A stretch of DNA of 64,000 bases from Micromonospora lupini str. Lupac 08 (GCF_000297395.2 NZ_HF570108.1:2201715-2265714), one strand, 5' to 3'; shown: positions 41,023-50,493, counted from the stretch's first letter. A program made the numbers and translations. Notes: a model not told the origin generated them from the sequence alone.

Positions 41023-42597
41023 GTGGAGGTGCTCGTCCTGATCGTGGTGCTGGGCGGCACCGTCCTGGTCGGGACCACCCTCGGCGGCAGGTACCGGGTC
41101 GCGCCGCCGGTGCTGCTCATCGCCTTCGGAGTGCTGCTCGGGTTGGTGCCGCCGCTGTCCGAGGTGACCCTGGAGCCGGACCTGGTGCTGCTGATCTTCC
41201 TGCCCGCGATCCTCTACCGGGAGAGCCTCACCATCAGCCTGCGCGAGATCCGGGCCAACCTGCCGGTGATCGGGCTGCTCGCCGTGGTGCTCGTGGTGCT
41301 CACCATGGTCACGGTGTCGCTTACCGCGCAGGCGTTCGGCGTGAACCCGGCGGCCGCCTGGGTGCTCGGCGCGGTCCTCGCGCCGACCGACGCCGCCGCG
41401 GTCACCGGCCTGGCCAAGCGGCTGCCCCGGAAGCTGCTCACCACCCTGCACGCGGAGAGCCTGATCAACGACGGCAGCGCCCTGGTGATCTTCGCGGTGA
41501 CCGTGGGTCTGCTCACGCACAGCGACAAGCCGGGGGTGCTGGGCATCGGCGAGGAGTTCGTCGGCGCCGGCGTCGGTGGGGTGGTCGCCGGTCTGCTGGT
41601 GGGCGCCGTCGTGGTGCTCATCCGGAAGCGACTCGACGACCCGTTGCGCGAGGGGGCGTTGAGCGTGCTGACGCCGTTCGGCGCGTTCCTGCTCGCCGAC
41701 TCGGTGCACGCCAGCGGTGTGCTGGCGGTCGTTGTCGCCGGCCTGGTGCTGGCCTACGCCGGTCCCCGGGTGATCCGCGCCCGGTCCCGGGTGCTGGCGT
41801 ACGCGTTCTGGGACCTGTCCACGTTCCTCATCAACGGCGGACTGTTCGTGCTGCTCGGCACGCAGATCCCCCGCGCGGTGCGGAGCATCTCCAGCACCTC
41901 GCCGGGCCGGGCCCTGGCGATCGTGCTGGTGGTCACCCCGGTCGTCGTCGCCACCCGACTGCTGTTCGTCTACCTGACGACGGAGTCGGCGAGGCTGCGC
42001 CGCCGCCGGATGCTGGACCAGGACCAGCCGACATCCGGCTGGCGGGTGGGGACCGTGGCCGGCTGGTCCGGTTTCCGGGGCGCCGTGTCGCTCGCCGCCG
42101 CACTGGCCGTCCCGACGATGACGGCCGCCGGCACACCGGTGGCCGAACGCGACCTGATCATCTTCGTCACCGCGCTGGTGATCGTCCTGATCATGCTGGT
42201 GCAGGGCACCACCCTGCCGCTCGTGGTGCGCTGGGCGGGGCTGACCGGCGACCCCGAACGCGTCGACGAGACCCGGCAGGCCCGCCAGCGCGCCACCCAG
42301 GCCGGCCTGGACGCGCTGCCCCGCGTCGCCGCCGAGGTCGGCGTCGAGGGGGAGACGGTACGTCGGTTGCAGGCCGAGTACCAGCGGCACCTGGAGGACT
42401 TCAACGAGAGCGGTGGGCGTACCGCCGAGGAACGCCGGCTGGACCGCCGACTGCGCCTCGGGGTCCTCGCGCACAAGCGGCGGGAGCTGACCCGGCTGCG
42501 CGACAACCGGGAGATCGACGACCTGGTGCTCCAGGAGCTTCAGGCCGCCCTGGACAACGAGGAGATCCGGCTGCTGGGGCGGGGACCCAACGACTGA
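41023..42597 (+). CDS. CPA1-family Na+/H+ antiporter
   Basis: The 524-aa membrane protein has about 12 helices with the CPA1 signature: 'LLIFLPAILY', 'APTDAAAVTGLAKR', 'ESLINDGSALVIF' (the acidic ND/ESLxND ion-binding core) and 'GFRGAVSLAAALAVP'. It exchanges cytosolic Na+ (or K+) for protons. A charged cytosolic tail of about 110 residues follows. GAGGGGG precedes GTG 41023, which starts right at the first helix. The open frame upstream to 40162 is a shadow of the regulator gene. The gene stands alone between the SARP regulator and an orphan gene. Confidence 0.92.
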   Translation: MEVLVLIVVLGGTVLVGTTLGGRYRVAPPVLLIAFGVLLGLVPPLSEVTLEPDLVLLIFLPAILYRESLTISLREIRANLPVIGLLAVVLVVLTMVTVSLTAQAFGVNPAAAWVLGAVLAPTDAAAVTGLAKRLPRKLLTTLHAESLINDGSALVIFAVTVGLLTHSDKPGVLGIGEEFVGAGVGGVVAGLLVGAVVVLIRKRLDDPLREGALSVLTPFGAFLLADSVHASGVLAVVVAGLVLAYAGPRVIRARSRVLAYAFWDLSTFLINGGLFVLLGTQIPRAVRSISSTSPGRALAIVLVVTPVVVATRLLFVYLTTESARLRRRRMLDQDQPTSGWRVGTVAGWSGFRGAVSLAAALAVPTMTAAGTPVAERDLIIFVTALVIVLIMLVQGTTLPLVVRWAGLTGDPERVDETRQARQRATQAGLDALPRVAAEVGVEGETVRRLQAEYQRHLEDFNESGGRTAEERRLDRRLRLGVLAHKRRELTRLRDNREIDDLVLQELQAALDNEEIRLLGRGPND

Positions 42598-42741
42598 AAA
42601 CCCGCCGGGACCGCTGGTTCGGGCCTGACGGATTGGTGACACCGCCCCACGCAGGTGCGGGACGTTCGGCCACGTCGTCGGCGGGTACGGTGAAAGGCGG
42701 TTCGGCGTCCGTCGATGTGTTCGGTCCGCGAGGGGGTGCCC

Positions 42742-44040
42742 GTGACCACCGGAGCGAGCGAGGCCGACCTGCGGGCGGTCACCGAGCGCGAGTTCCTCGA
42801 CGAGCTGGTGGCGGTCACCCGCGAGCGCGTCGCCACCGAGTTCCTCTACCTGATGGCGTCCGACGACGCGGTCGTCGGTGTCCAGTGGGAGCAGCCCGGC
42901 GTGGACCATCTGCGCCGCTACCGGGTGCGCGACGCCTGCCCGCACTGCGTCGTCCTCGCGGGGGTGCTGGCGCTGGCGCCGGTGCTGCCGCTGGACGTGC
43001 TGCGCGCCGGGCGCGCCCGACCCCAGTACGAGACGGTGCTGCGCACCGGCCGGCTGCCCCACCTGGCGTTCGCCCGTCCGTCCGGTCCGCCCGGCGCGAG
43101 CTGGCTGGGCGACTGCCACGCGGTCGACGGTGACCCGCACTCGACCGCCGACTGTCCCCGCCACGCCATGCCCCCGCCCACCGGCGACCCGCTGGAGCTG
43201 CGCCTCGGGTCGCTGTCCCGGGCCGTCCGTGAGCTGTACCCGCACGACGGCGCCGCGACCGCCGACCTCCACCAGCGGCTGCGGATCGCCCAGGACTGGC
43301 GTGCCGACGCGCAGGCCGTGGCGAGCGGCATCCGTGAGGCGGCGGCGACCTGGGCGTTCCTGCGCAACTCCTGCGTGCTGGGCGTGCCGGTGCCCGGCGT
43401 CGACGGTCTCGTGCTCACCCTGCCGCCGGGCCGGGCCCCGGACGACCGGCCCCTGGCCGAGCTGCACGCCGCGACGGTGCGCGCCGTGCCCCAGGGTGGT
43501 GGCCCGCTGCCCTACCAGGAGCGGGCCTGCCTGCTGCCGGAGTCGGCGTCGGGAACGCGCCGCATGCCGACGTACGCCGGGGCGGTGGACCTGACCGCCG
43601 CGGCGCCGGTGCGCACGCTGCGTCTGCCGTCGCCGCGGCGGCCGTTGAGCACCACCGGCCGGGGCGTGCTGCTGCTGTACGAGGCCCGACACGCCATGGG
43701 CCGGCACGTGGCGAGCGCCCCGGTGCGCGACAGCGCGTACTGGGATTCCGAGGCGGCGTTGAACGTCTTCGAGTTCACCCTGCTGGAGCGGGTCGCCGGT
43801 CGGCACTACCAGGAGGCGGTGGCCGCCTACGTCCAGGCGCTGCGCCGCGAGGGCGACCTGCTCGCCCGCCCGCACAAGGTGCTCGACCGGCGTCGACGCA
43901 AGGCGTTGTCGCTGGCGTTCGGCGGGCTGGACGACGAGGAGCTGCACCTGTGGGCGTCGGTCGCGTACCGCAACGCCATCCTGGAACTGCTCGGCGACCT
44001 GAAGGCGTTCGCCGGGCACCTGCGCCGCCAGGCGGGCTGA
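42742..44040 (+). CDS. Orphan Cys/His-containing protein of unknown function
   Basis: The 432-aa soluble protein has no family I recognise. Near the N-terminus 'ACPHC' and then a cluster 'GDCHAVDGDPHSTADCPRHAMP' give at least four Cys and several His that could bind a metal. The middle is Pro- and Arg-rich. The C-terminal third is helical ('ALNVFEFTLLERVAGRHYQE'). AGGGGG lies 5 nt before GTG 42742; the ORF start at 42715 has no site. A TACGGT box at 42686-42691 could be its promoter. It converges with the ABC transporter operon with 9 nt between stops. Confidence 0.7.
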   Translation: MTTGASEADLRAVTEREFLDELVAVTRERVATEFLYLMASDDAVVGVQWEQPGVDHLRRYRVRDACPHCVVLAGVLALAPVLPLDVLRAGRARPQYETVLRTGRLPHLAFARPSGPPGASWLGDCHAVDGDPHSTADCPRHAMPPPTGDPLELRLGSLSRAVRELYPHDGAATADLHQRLRIAQDWRADAQAVASGIREAAATWAFLRNSCVLGVPVPGVDGLVLTLPPGRAPDDRPLAELHAATVRAVPQGGGPLPYQERACLLPESASGTRRMPTYAGAVDLTAAAPVRTLRLPSPRRPLSTTGRGVLLLYEARHAMGRHVASAPVRDSAYWDSEAALNVFEFTLLERVAGRHYQEAVAAYVQALRREGDLLARPHKVLDRRRRKALSLAFGGLDDEELHLWASVAYRNAILELLGDLKAFAGHLRRQAG

Positions 44041-44049
44041 GCGCCTGGC

Positions 44050-44796
44050 TCAGAGCACCTGGGCGAGGAAGCGGCGCAGCCGGGGATGCTCGGCCCCCTC
44101 GAAGATCCTTTCCGGCGGGCCGGCCTCCAGCACCACACCCCGGTCCATGAAGGCGACGGTGTCGGCGACGTGCCGGGCGAAGCCCATCTCGTGGGTGACC
44201 ACCACCATGGTCATTCCGGCGGCGGACAGGTCGGCCATCACCCCGAGCACCCCCTTGACCAGCTCCGGGTCGAGCGCCGAGGTGGCCTCGTCGAAGAGCA
44301 TCACCTCGGGCCGCAACGCCAGCGCCCGGGCGATCGCCACCCGCTGCTGCTGACCACCGGAGAGCTGCGCCGGCCGGGAGTCGGCCCTGCCGGCGATCCC
44401 CACCAGCTCCAGGTGGGCGCGGGCGACAGCCACCGCCTCGTCCTCGCCGAGCTTGCGCAGCCGACGCAGCGCCAGGGTGATGTTGCGCAGCACGCTCAGG
44501 TGCGGGAACAGGTTGAACTGCTGGAAGACCATGCCCACCCGCTGGCGCAGCGCGTCCGGGTCGTCGCGCAGGACGCTGCGTCCGTCCAGCAGCACGTCGC
44601 CGCGGTCGGGCTCGATGAGCCGGTTGAGGGTACGCAGCAGAGTGGACTTGCCCGACCCGGACGGTCCGATCACGCAGGCCGTCGCACCGCGCGGCACGGT
44701 CAGGTCGACGCCGCGCAGCACGCGGTTCGGCCCGAAGGCCAGGTGGACGTCGCGCGCCTCAAGGCTGACCGAGGTGGTGGTCGCGAGGGTGGTCAT
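44050..44796 (-). CDS. Polar amino-acid ABC transporter ATP-binding protein
   Basis: The 248-aa ATPase has all motifs. Walker A is GPSGSGKST, the Q-loop is '[12 protein letters not shown]', the signature is LSGGQQQR, Walker B is '[12 protein letters not shown]', and the H-loop is '[14 protein letters not shown]'. It belongs to the PAAT (GlnQ/HisP/TcyN) group and energises uptake through the permease encoded just upstream. The ATG at 44796 overlaps the permease stop (ATGA). The control region at 46.6-46.9 kb suggests that the whole operon responds to S-adenosylmethionine and cysteine, so the substrate may be cystine, cysteine or methionine. Confidence 0.95.
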   Translation of the reverse strand: MTTLATTTSVSLEARDVHLAFGPNRVLRGVDLTVPRGATACVIGPSGSGKSTLLRTLNRLIEPDRGDVLLDGRSVLRDDPDALRQRVGMVFQQFNLFPHLSVLRNITLALRRLRKLGEDEAVAVARAHLELVGIAGRADSRPAQLSGGQQQRVAIARALALRPEVMLFDEATSALDPELVKGVLGVMADLSAAGMTMVVVTHEMGFARHVADTVAFMDRGVVLEAGPPERIFEGAEHPRLRRFLAQVL

Positions 44797-45578
44797 CGCC
44801 GGTCCCCTTCCGTGCTGCCGTCCGTGACGCCGGACAGCGCCACGTCCTCGTCCTCGTCGTCGGGCGCGGTGGCCGGCCGGCCGTGGCGCAGCCGCCTGTC
44901 GATCGCGTTCACGACGTGCGTCAGCGGGACGGTCAACGCCAGGTAGAACAGGCCCGCCAGCAGCAACGCGGACTCGTTGCCGGTGGTGGCCGCGTAGTCC
45001 TGCCCGATGCGGAACAGCTCCCGCTGGCTGGCCACCAGGCCGAGGAAGTAGACCAGGCTGGAGTCCTTGATCAGCGCGATGAGCTGGTTGACCCAGGCGG
45101 GCAGCACCCGCCGGATGCCCTGCGGGATGATCACCAGCCGCATCGCGTCGGCCCAGGAGAAGCCGAGCGCCCGCGCGCCCTCCAACTGGGTGGCCTCCAC
45201 CGACTGGATGCCGGAGCGGAAGATCTCCCCGATGTACGCCGCCGCGATCAGCGACAGCGCGAGGATGCCCAGCGGGTACGGGTCCGGTCCCCAGACCCGC
45301 ATGCCGAGCGGTGCCAGCCCGACGCCGATCAGCAGGATCGTCGCCGCGGCCGGCAGCCCCCGGAACACGTCGGTGTAGACGCGGGCCGGCCAGCGCAGCC
45401 ACCGACTGCGGGAGATGCCGGCGACGGCCAGCAGCAGGCCGAACACCGTGCCGAGCAGGGCGGCGGAGACCGCCAGGATCAGCGTGTTGGGCAGCCCGAC
45501 GGTAAGCATCTCGGGCAACGCCTCGCGCATCGCGTCGGCGTCGAAGAAGGTCTCCCACAGCGTGCTCAACGGATCCAT
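44793..45578 (-). CDS. Polar amino-acid ABC transporter permease
   Basis: The 261-aa protein has about five membrane helices and the conserved EAA-loop region ('[20 protein letters not shown]', '[20 protein letters not shown]'). This is typical of HisM/GlnP-type permeases, which act as dimers in the membrane. A short acidic C-terminal tail ('[11 protein letters not shown]') is unusual. AGGAGAGG precedes ATG 45578. It lies 39 nt downstream of the binding-protein gene and overlaps the ATPase gene, so the three form one leftward operon. Confidence 0.94.
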   Translation of the reverse strand: MDPLSTLWETFFDADAMREALPEMLTVGLPNTLILAVSAALLGTVFGLLLAVAGISRSRWLRWPARVYTDVFRGLPAAATILLIGVGLAPLGMRVWGPDPYPLGILALSLIAAAYIGEIFRSGIQSVEATQLEGARALGFSWADAMRLVIIPQGIRRVLPAWVNQLIALIKDSSLVYFLGLVASQRELFRIGQDYAATTGNESALLLAGLFYLALTVPLTHVVNAIDRRLRHGRPATAPDDEDEDVALSGVTDGSTEGDRR

Positions 45579-45617
45579 CGGTCGCCTCTCCTACCGCCCC
45601 GCTCGCTCGTCACCGGT

Positions 45618-46547
45618 TCAGGACGCGGCCGACGCCGACGGCACGGCCGACGCCGACGGCACGGCCGACGCCGACGGCACGGCGGACGCGGACGGCACGG
45701 CGGACGCGGACGGCGCCGCGACGGTGCCGCTGCCCGGGGTGAAGTCCGCCGGGATCGGCCGGCCCGGGTAGTACTGGGCCTGCAACCGGCTCCAGGTGCC
45801 GTCGGCGATCACCTCGTCGAGGCCCTTGTTCAGCGCCTCGCGCAGCTTGTCGCTGCCCTTGGCCACTGCGTACGCGGTCGGCGCCGGGCTGAGCTGCTTG
45901 GCCGCCACGGTGATCTTGCCGTTGCTGTCGGCGGCCGACTTCTCGCCGATCTCCGCCGGGGCGATCCACGCGTCGGCGGTGCCCGCCTTGAGCTGGTTGA
46001 TCGCGCCGTTGTAGTCGGGTACCCGCACCGGGTCGAGCTGCTTGCCGGTGGCGTAGTCGTCCTGGACCGTGCCCTGCACCACGACGACCCGCTTGCCGGC
46101 GAGCTGGTCGAACCCGGTGATCGGCGAGCCGGCCGGCACGTCCAGGCCGAAGTAGCCGAAGTCGTAGCCGTTGCCGAAGTCGACTGTCTTCCTGCGCGCC
46201 TCGGTGATCGTGATCGAGGAGCTGCCCACGTCGAACTTGTGGTTGTTGACCTGGGAGAGCAGCGCGGAGAAGTCGGTGCCGACGAACTCGACGGTGAGGC
46301 CGAGCTTGCCGGCGACCGCGGTCAGCAGGTCGTTGTCGAAGCCGGTGAACTTACCGTCCTTGAGGTACACGTTCGGCGGGGCGTCGGTGAGCGTGCCGGC
46401 TCGCAGCACGCCGGCCTGCGCCAGGCCGTACGGGTTGGCGGCGGTGTCGGTCGACGCGTCGTCGCCGCAGGCGGTCAGCGCCGTGGTGGCCAGGACGGCG
46501 GCCGCGCCCAGGGCGGCGACGCGGGTCAGGGCAGGAAGGAATCGCAC
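45618..46547 (-). CDS. Amino-acid ABC transporter substrate-binding lipoprotein
   Basis: The 309-aa protein has a lipoprotein signal peptide with lipobox TALTAC (lipid-modified Cys27). A type II periplasmic-binding fold of the SBP_bac_3 family follows ('GVLRAGTLTDAPPNVY', 'FTGFDNDLLTAVAGKLGL', 'AGKRVVVVQGTVQ'). The C-terminus carries five PSASA(V/A) repeats that probably are a flexible tail. The GTG start at 46547 has GGAG 6 nt upstream. A SAM-IV riboswitch and a leader peptide lie upstream, which suggests a sulfur amino acid as ligand. The ligand is inferred from regulation, not from binding residues. Confidence 0.93.
   Translation of the reverse strand: MRFLPALTRVAALGAAAVLATTALTACGDDASTDTAANPYGLAQAGVLRAGTLTDAPPNVYLKDGKFTGFDNDLLTAVAGKLGLTVEFVGTDFSALLSQVNNHKFDVGSSSITITEARRKTVDFGNGYDFGYFGLDVPAGSPITGFDQLAGKRVVVVQGTVQDDYATGKQLDPVRVPDYNGAINQLKAGTADAWIAPAEIGEKSAADSNGKITVAAKQLSPAPTAYAVAKGSDKLREALNKGLDEVIADGTWSRLQAQYYPGRPIPADFTPGSGTVAAPSASAVPSASAVPSASAVPSASAVPSASAAS
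45624..45713 (-). repeat. Five-copy 18-bp in-frame repeat (PSASAV) at the end of the binding protein
   Basis: Five tandem 18-bp units encode PSASA(V/A) just before the stop codon. As in the SGNH linker, the period is 18 bp and the product Ser-, Pro- and Ala-rich. Confidence 0.85.
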
Positions 46548-46650
46548 AGGTGTCTCCGAAAGGGGTGCGTCTCGGCGGGCACGGACATGCGCCGCCGACG
46601 GTCCGCCCGATGGGCGTACCGCGGGAAATGGGTGTGGGGAGAGGGACGCG

Positions 46651-46770
46651 TCAGTGCGCGGTGCGGCGGCGACACGCCGCGCTGCACATTCGCATCAGGT
46701 CCACGTGCCGTCGCCGGGTCAGGGTCGGCGTGAGCCGACCGGCCGGTGGGGTGGAGCTGAGGATGCGCAT
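46651..46770 (-). CDS. Cys-containing leader peptide (39 aa)
   Basis: A 40-codon frame with ATG 46770 and GGGAG at good spacing encodes a 39-aa peptide ending in a stop at 46651. Its core RRRHVDLMRMCSAACR matches the pattern of actinobacterial 'putative leader peptides' (HVDL-x-R-x-x-SA-x-CR) found before sulfur-metabolism genes, with two Cys codons. It lies between the SAM-IV riboswitch and the transporter binding-protein gene. A GGTCGGC/GCCGACC stem-loop lies inside it (46723-46740). Slow decoding of Cys codons when cysteine is low could alter folding of the downstream RNA and raise transporter expression. This mechanism is inferred. Confidence 0.8.
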   Translation of the reverse strand: MRILSSTPPAGRLTPTLTRRRHVDLMRMCSAACRRRTAH

Positions 46771-46797
46771 ACGGTCTCCCGGGTCTGGTGCTGACCT

Positions 46798-46916
46798 GGG
46801 TGCCAGGCCACGCTTGCACCGGCGTCCTGCCGGTGCCTGGTCTTCACCCGGGGCACCCCACCGCGGAGGAGGGTTGCCGGCCAGCGAGCCGGGGCTTCGC
46901 GCTGGCGCTCATGACC
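46798..46916 (-). ncRNA. SAM-IV-type riboswitch
   Basis: On the minus strand the RNA from about 46916 contains the SAM-I/SAM-IV core. It runs GGTCATGAGCGCCAGC, then GCCCCGGCTCGCTGGC, then CCGGCAACCCTCC, then GCGGTGGGGTGCC and CCGGGTGAAGACC. The outer GGTC (46916) pairs with GACC (46839). A GCACCGGC/GCCGGTGC hairpin (46815-46836) and AAGCG then follow, which fits the extra SAM-IV 3' elements rather than plain SAM-I. It should sense S-adenosylmethionine and lower expression of the amino-acid transporter when SAM is plentiful. The assignment rests on recalled consensus, not on a covariance search. Confidence 0.88.
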
Positions 46917-46923
46917 TGCGCCG

Positions 46924-46929
46924 AGGCTA
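46924..46929 (-). promoter_or_regulatory. -10 box (TAGCCT) of the riboswitch-transporter operon
   Basis: TAGCCT on the minus strand lies 7 nt before the first base of the riboswitch stem, so transcription likely begins with the aptamer. No strong -35 is visible. Confidence 0.5.
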
Positions 46930-47001
46930 GCAGCCCCGCCCGGTGCACCGTCCAGCCGTTATGACCACGCTCACCCGCCACGCGACGGTTCGACCCGCAG
47001 G

Positions 47002-48942
47002 TCAACCGGCGTGCACGTGCGGCCGGCGGCGCGGGTCGGGCTCCTGGCGACGCAGGATCTCCCGGGTGACCGAGGCGATGGCGCCCTGCCCGAACGCCAG
47101 GTAGCGCAGGATGTTGCGACCCGGGCCACCCTCGCTCCACTCGAAGTAGATGTGGGGGCGTCGCCGGCTCCGGTCGCGGATCTCCAGCAGCAGGGCGGCG
47201 AGCGCGGTGGGCACCGAGGAGCCGGTCAGGCTGAGCACCGGGTAGCTGTCGTGCGCCACGCTGCCGCGCACCAGCAGGTCGGTCTCGAAGTCCGACGGGT
47301 CGCTGACGTGGACCTCGACGAAGATGACGTCGCTGTCGTCGGGGAAGTCGTTGTCCGCCATGGTCTGTGCCAGCTTGGCGCGGTACTCGGCCGGATCGCG
47401 GCGCTGCGGCTCGTGCGCGATGAGGCGGATCCGACGGGTGGCGCGCTCGTCGATCATCCGGGCGGCCGCCCGGTCCAGCTCGACGTGGTCGACCCGCAGC
47501 TCGTAGGCCCGCATGATCCGGGACAGCACCGACACCAGGATCATCCCGCCGATGAAACAGGCCGCGATCTTGACGCCGTCGGGGCGTTCCACGACGTTCG
47601 CGACTGTGGTGTAAACGAAGATCAGCGCGATGGCGCCGAACGCCCACGTCCGCGCCCGCTGCCGCCGTCGCCGGGCCGCGAGGGTCACGGCCGTCGCCGC
47701 CGAGGTGATCAACACCAAAACCCCGGTGGCGTACGCGCCGCCCTGCGCGTCCACGCTTGCGGAGAAGACCACCGTGATCAGGAACGCCACTGCCGTGAAG
47801 ACCAGCACCAGCGGCCGGACCGCCCGCGCCCAGGCAGGCGCCATGCCGTAGCGCGGCAGATACCGGGGTACGAGATTGAGCAGCCCGGCCATCGCCGACG
47901 CCCCCGCGAACCACAGGATCGCGATCGTGGACAGGTCGTAGACGGTGCCGAACACCCCACCGAGGTGCTGGTGCGCCAGGTAGGCCAGCGCCCGGCCGTT
48001 CGCCGGACCGCCGGGCTGGAACGCCTCCGGTGGGATCAGCACTGTGGTGGTCACGCTGCTGGTGATCAGGAAGACGCTCATCGTCGCGGCGGCGGTGGTG
48101 AGCAGCCGCCGCGCGCCCCGGATCCGGCCCAGCGGCCGGTCCTCCGAGTCCTGGCGGTCCCCCCGGATGTGCGGCATCACAGCCACCCCGGTCTCGAAAC
48201 CGGACAGGCCCAACGCCAGCTTCGGGAACACCAGCAGGGACAGCCCGACCACAAGCAGGGGATCGCCGTGCCCGGTGCTCAGCGCGGTCGTCCAGTCCCC
48301 GACCGCGCTGGGGTGGGTCACCACCCGCCAGAGCGCGTCGGCGATGACCACCGCGTTCAGCGCCAGGTAGACCGCGACCAGGACGACCGCGATGCCGATG
48401 GCCTCCCCGAATCCCTTGAGGAACACCGCGCCCAGCAACGCCACCAGCAGCAGCGTGATGGCCACCTCGTGTCCCTTGAGCCCGCTCGGCCAGAACGGGT
48501 TCTCGTCGATGTGGGCTGTCGCGTCGGCCGCCGAGAGGGTGATGGTGATGATGAAGTCGGTGGCCGCGAAACCGAGCAGCACCAGCACGAACAGCTTGCC
48601 CGGCCAGTAGCTCAACAGGCGTACGAGCATCGCGATCGAGCCCTCACCGTGCGGGCTCTCCACCGCCACCCGGCGGTACACCGGCAGCGCGCCCAGCAGC
48701 GTCACCAGCACCAGCACCAGCGTCGCCACCGGCGACAGCGCCCCGGCGGCCAGCGCCGCGATGCCCGGCTGGTAGCCCAGCGTCGAGAAGTAGTCGACAC
48801 CGGTCAGGCACATCACCTTCCACCACGGGTGGTGCCGGTCCTCCGGCGGGCGGCCGTGCGGGCCGGGATGCCGCGCGGCCTGCTCCGTACCGCCGTCGAG
48901 CAGCCAACCGCGCAGCCGCCCGGCGCGCCTGTTGCCCTGCAC
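47002..48942 (-). CDS. APC-superfamily permease with C-terminal cytosolic domain
   Basis: The 646-aa protein has about 11-12 membrane helices, beginning '[20 protein letters not shown]', with '[19 protein letters not shown]' and '[15 protein letters not shown]'. A roughly 180-residue cytosolic C-terminus follows. The arrangement resembles APC/KUP-like transporters such as KimA-type potassium importers, but an amino-acid substrate is equally possible. GTG 48942 is chosen because GGGGGAA lies 6 nt upstream; the ORF start at 49152 would run through the divergent region. It is divergent from corA, which suggests a shared control region for two ion-related transporters. Confidence 0.85.
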   Translation of the reverse strand: MQGNRRAGRLRGWLLDGGTEQAARHPGPHGRPPEDRHHPWWKVMCLTGVDYFSTLGYQPGIAALAAGALSPVATLVLVLVTLLGALPVYRRVAVESPHGEGSIAMLVRLLSYWPGKLFVLVLLGFAATDFIITITLSAADATAHIDENPFWPSGLKGHEVAITLLLVALLGAVFLKGFGEAIGIAVVLVAVYLALNAVVIADALWRVVTHPSAVGDWTTALSTGHGDPLLVVGLSLLVFPKLALGLSGFETGVAVMPHIRGDRQDSEDRPLGRIRGARRLLTTAAATMSVFLITSSVTTTVLIPPEAFQPGGPANGRALAYLAHQHLGGVFGTVYDLSTIAILWFAGASAMAGLLNLVPRYLPRYGMAPAWARAVRPLVLVFTAVAFLITVVFSASVDAQGGAYATGVLVLITSAATAVTLAARRRRQRARTWAFGAIALIFVYTTVANVVERPDGVKIAACFIGGMILVSVLSRIMRAYELRVDHVELDRAAARMIDERATRRIRLIAHEPQRRDPAEYRAKLAQTMADNDFPDDSDVIFVEVHVSDPSDFETDLLVRGSVAHDSYPVLSLTGSSVPTALAALLLEIRDRSRRRPHIYFEWSEGGPGRNILRYLAFGQGAIASVTREILRRQEPDPRRRPHVHAG

Positions 48943-49169
48943 CGGCGCTTCCCCCGTCCTCCGCCCATGGTCACCGCGAGTATCCGCCCCGTCGCGCGCG
49001 CCCGTCCCGGGTACGCCGAACCCGCCCGTCGCCTGTGGCGACGGCCGGCCCGTCGGAGGGTTTCGGCCCGGGGGCAGGGGGGATGCAGCGCCTCCGGCGC
49101 CCCCGCGCAGAACCGTCCGGTCGGGCCGGGTGGCCGCCGGACGGGATGCCACCGGGGAAGGAGCGGGTC

Positions 49170-50297
49170 ATGGTCGGCGGCCGTCGCTTCCGCCCGGGTG
49201 GTGGCTTCGGTCGCCAACTCGACGAGCACGAGACCCACGTCGGCGTGCCGCCACCGCCCGAGCCGCCACCGCCCGCCGGTGGCATGGTGGACAGTGCCGT
49301 CTACATCCGGGGGCACCGGTTCGCCTCGCCGGCCGGCCTCGCCGAGACGTACTCCTGCCTGCAGGAGCAGGACGACGCGATGGCCTGGATCGGGTTGTAC
49401 CGGCCCGACATCGACCAGATCTCCTCGCTGGCGCGCGAGTTCCGCCTGCACGACCTGGCGGTGGAGGACGCGATCAACGCCCACCAGCGTCCCAAGCTGG
49501 AGCGGTACGGGCACACGCTCTTCGTGGTGCTGCGTGCCGCCCGCTACGACGACCTGCGGGAGGAGGTCGAGTTCTCCGAACTGCACCTGTTCATCGGACC
49601 CGGTTTCGTGGTGACGGTCCGCCACGGCGAGGTCCCCGACCTGGCCGCGGTCCGGCGGCGCATGGAGGCCGACGCGCCGATGCTCGCCCGGGGCCCCGAG
49701 GCGGTCCTGTACGCGATCCTCGACCAGGTCGTCGACGGGTACGCGCCGGTGGTCGCCGGGCTGGAGAACGACATCGACGAGATCGAGACCCAGGTCTTCG
49801 GCGGCGACCCGAACGCCAGCCGGCGCATCTACGGGCTCAGCCGGGAGGTCATCGAGTTCCAGCGGGCCGCCCGCCCACTGCTCGGCATGCTCGACGCGTT
49901 GGCCACCGGTGCCGGCAGCTACGGCACCGACGAGGAGTTGCGCCGCTACCTGCGCGACGTGACCGACCACCTCACCCAGGTGGTCGAGCGGGTGGACGGC
50001 TTCCGGCACCTGCTGCAGAACATCCTCACCGTCAACGCCACCCTCGTCTCGCAGCAGCAGAACGAGGAGATGCGCAGCCTGACCGCGGCCAGCTACGCGC
50101 AGAACGAGGAGCTGAAGAAGGTCTCCTCGTGGGCCGCGATCCTGTTCGCTCCGACGCTCATCGGCACCGTGTACGGAATGAACTTCGTCCACATGCCGGA
50201 GCTGAACTGGCGCTTCGGCTACCTGTTCGCGCTGCTGCTGATGCTGCTGGTCTGCGGCACCCTCTACCTGGTCTTCAAGCGGCGCGGCTGGCTCTGA
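49170..50297 (+). CDS. corA: CorA family Mg2+/Co2+ transporter
   Basis: The 375-aa protein has the CorA layout. A large N-terminal cytosolic alpha/beta domain is followed by a long stalk helix ('LENDIDEIETQVFGG'). Two C-terminal membrane helices are joined by the signature YGMNF loop ('LIGTVYGMNFVHMPEL'), ending in a basic 'FKRRGWL'. It forms a pentameric divalent-cation channel. The first 50 residues are Pro/Gly-rich and may be a disordered extension. AAGGAG lies 7 nt before ATG 49170, and the longer upstream frame is rejected. No M-box-like magnesium riboswitch was recognised upstream. Confidence 0.95.
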   Translation: MVGGRRFRPGGGFGRQLDEHETHVGVPPPPEPPPPAGGMVDSAVYIRGHRFASPAGLAETYSCLQEQDDAMAWIGLYRPDIDQISSLAREFRLHDLAVEDAINAHQRPKLERYGHTLFVVLRAARYDDLREEVEFSELHLFIGPGFVVTVRHGEVPDLAAVRRRMEADAPMLARGPEAVLYAILDQVVDGYAPVVAGLENDIDEIETQVFGGDPNASRRIYGLSREVIEFQRAARPLLGMLDALATGAGSYGTDEELRRYLRDVTDHLTQVVERVDGFRHLLQNILTVNATLVSQQQNEEMRSLTAASYAQNEELKKVSSWAAILFAPTLIGTVYGMNFVHMPELNWRFGYLFALLLMLLVCGTLYLVFKRRGWL

Positions 50298-50307
50298 GGC
50301 GCGAGGC

Positions 50308-50493
50308 TCACTCGATGCCGCGCAGGATGTGCCGCTCGTCCTCGCTGTCGTCGTCACCGGCGCCGATGCGACCGAGCAGCACGGCGGCGGCCCAGATGGT
50401 CAGTGGGGTGGCCGCCCCGGTCATCCCGCCACCGGTCCGGTCGTGGCTGGTCTGGCTCCGCTCCGTGCGCGGTGGCCTGCGCTGAGCCTGCAT
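50308..50493 (-). CDS. Small hypothetical protein (61 aa)
   Basis: The 61-aa product has a basic N-terminus (MQAQRRPPRTERSQ), a short hydrophobic segment ('GAATPLTIWAAAVLLGRIG') that could be one membrane helix, and an acidic C-terminus ('GDDDSEDERHILRGIE'). GAGGAGAGG precedes ATG 50493; the longer frame to 50781 runs through the neighbouring promoter region. It converges with corA, 10 nt apart. No family is recognised. Confidence 0.6.
   Translation of the reverse strand: MQAQRRPPRTERSQTSHDRTGGGMTGAATPLTIWAAAVLLGRIGAGDDDSEDERHILRGIE

Noticed and set aside
40489..44019. Long leftward frame (1176 codons) opposite the antiporter and orphan gene
   Set aside because: It crosses several real genes and intergenic spaces and shows no protein-like features.
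46839..46930. Plus-strand reading of the 46.8-46.9 kb hairpins as a terminator for the leftward permease
   Set aside because: On the minus strand the same bases match the SAM-IV core in order, including the outer stem, and lie at the expected place for the transporter operon.
48943..49169. Possible c-di-AMP (ydaO) or Mg2+ riboswitch between the APC permease and corA
   Set aside because: I looked because both neighbours can be ion transporters, but could not find the conserved core of either class.
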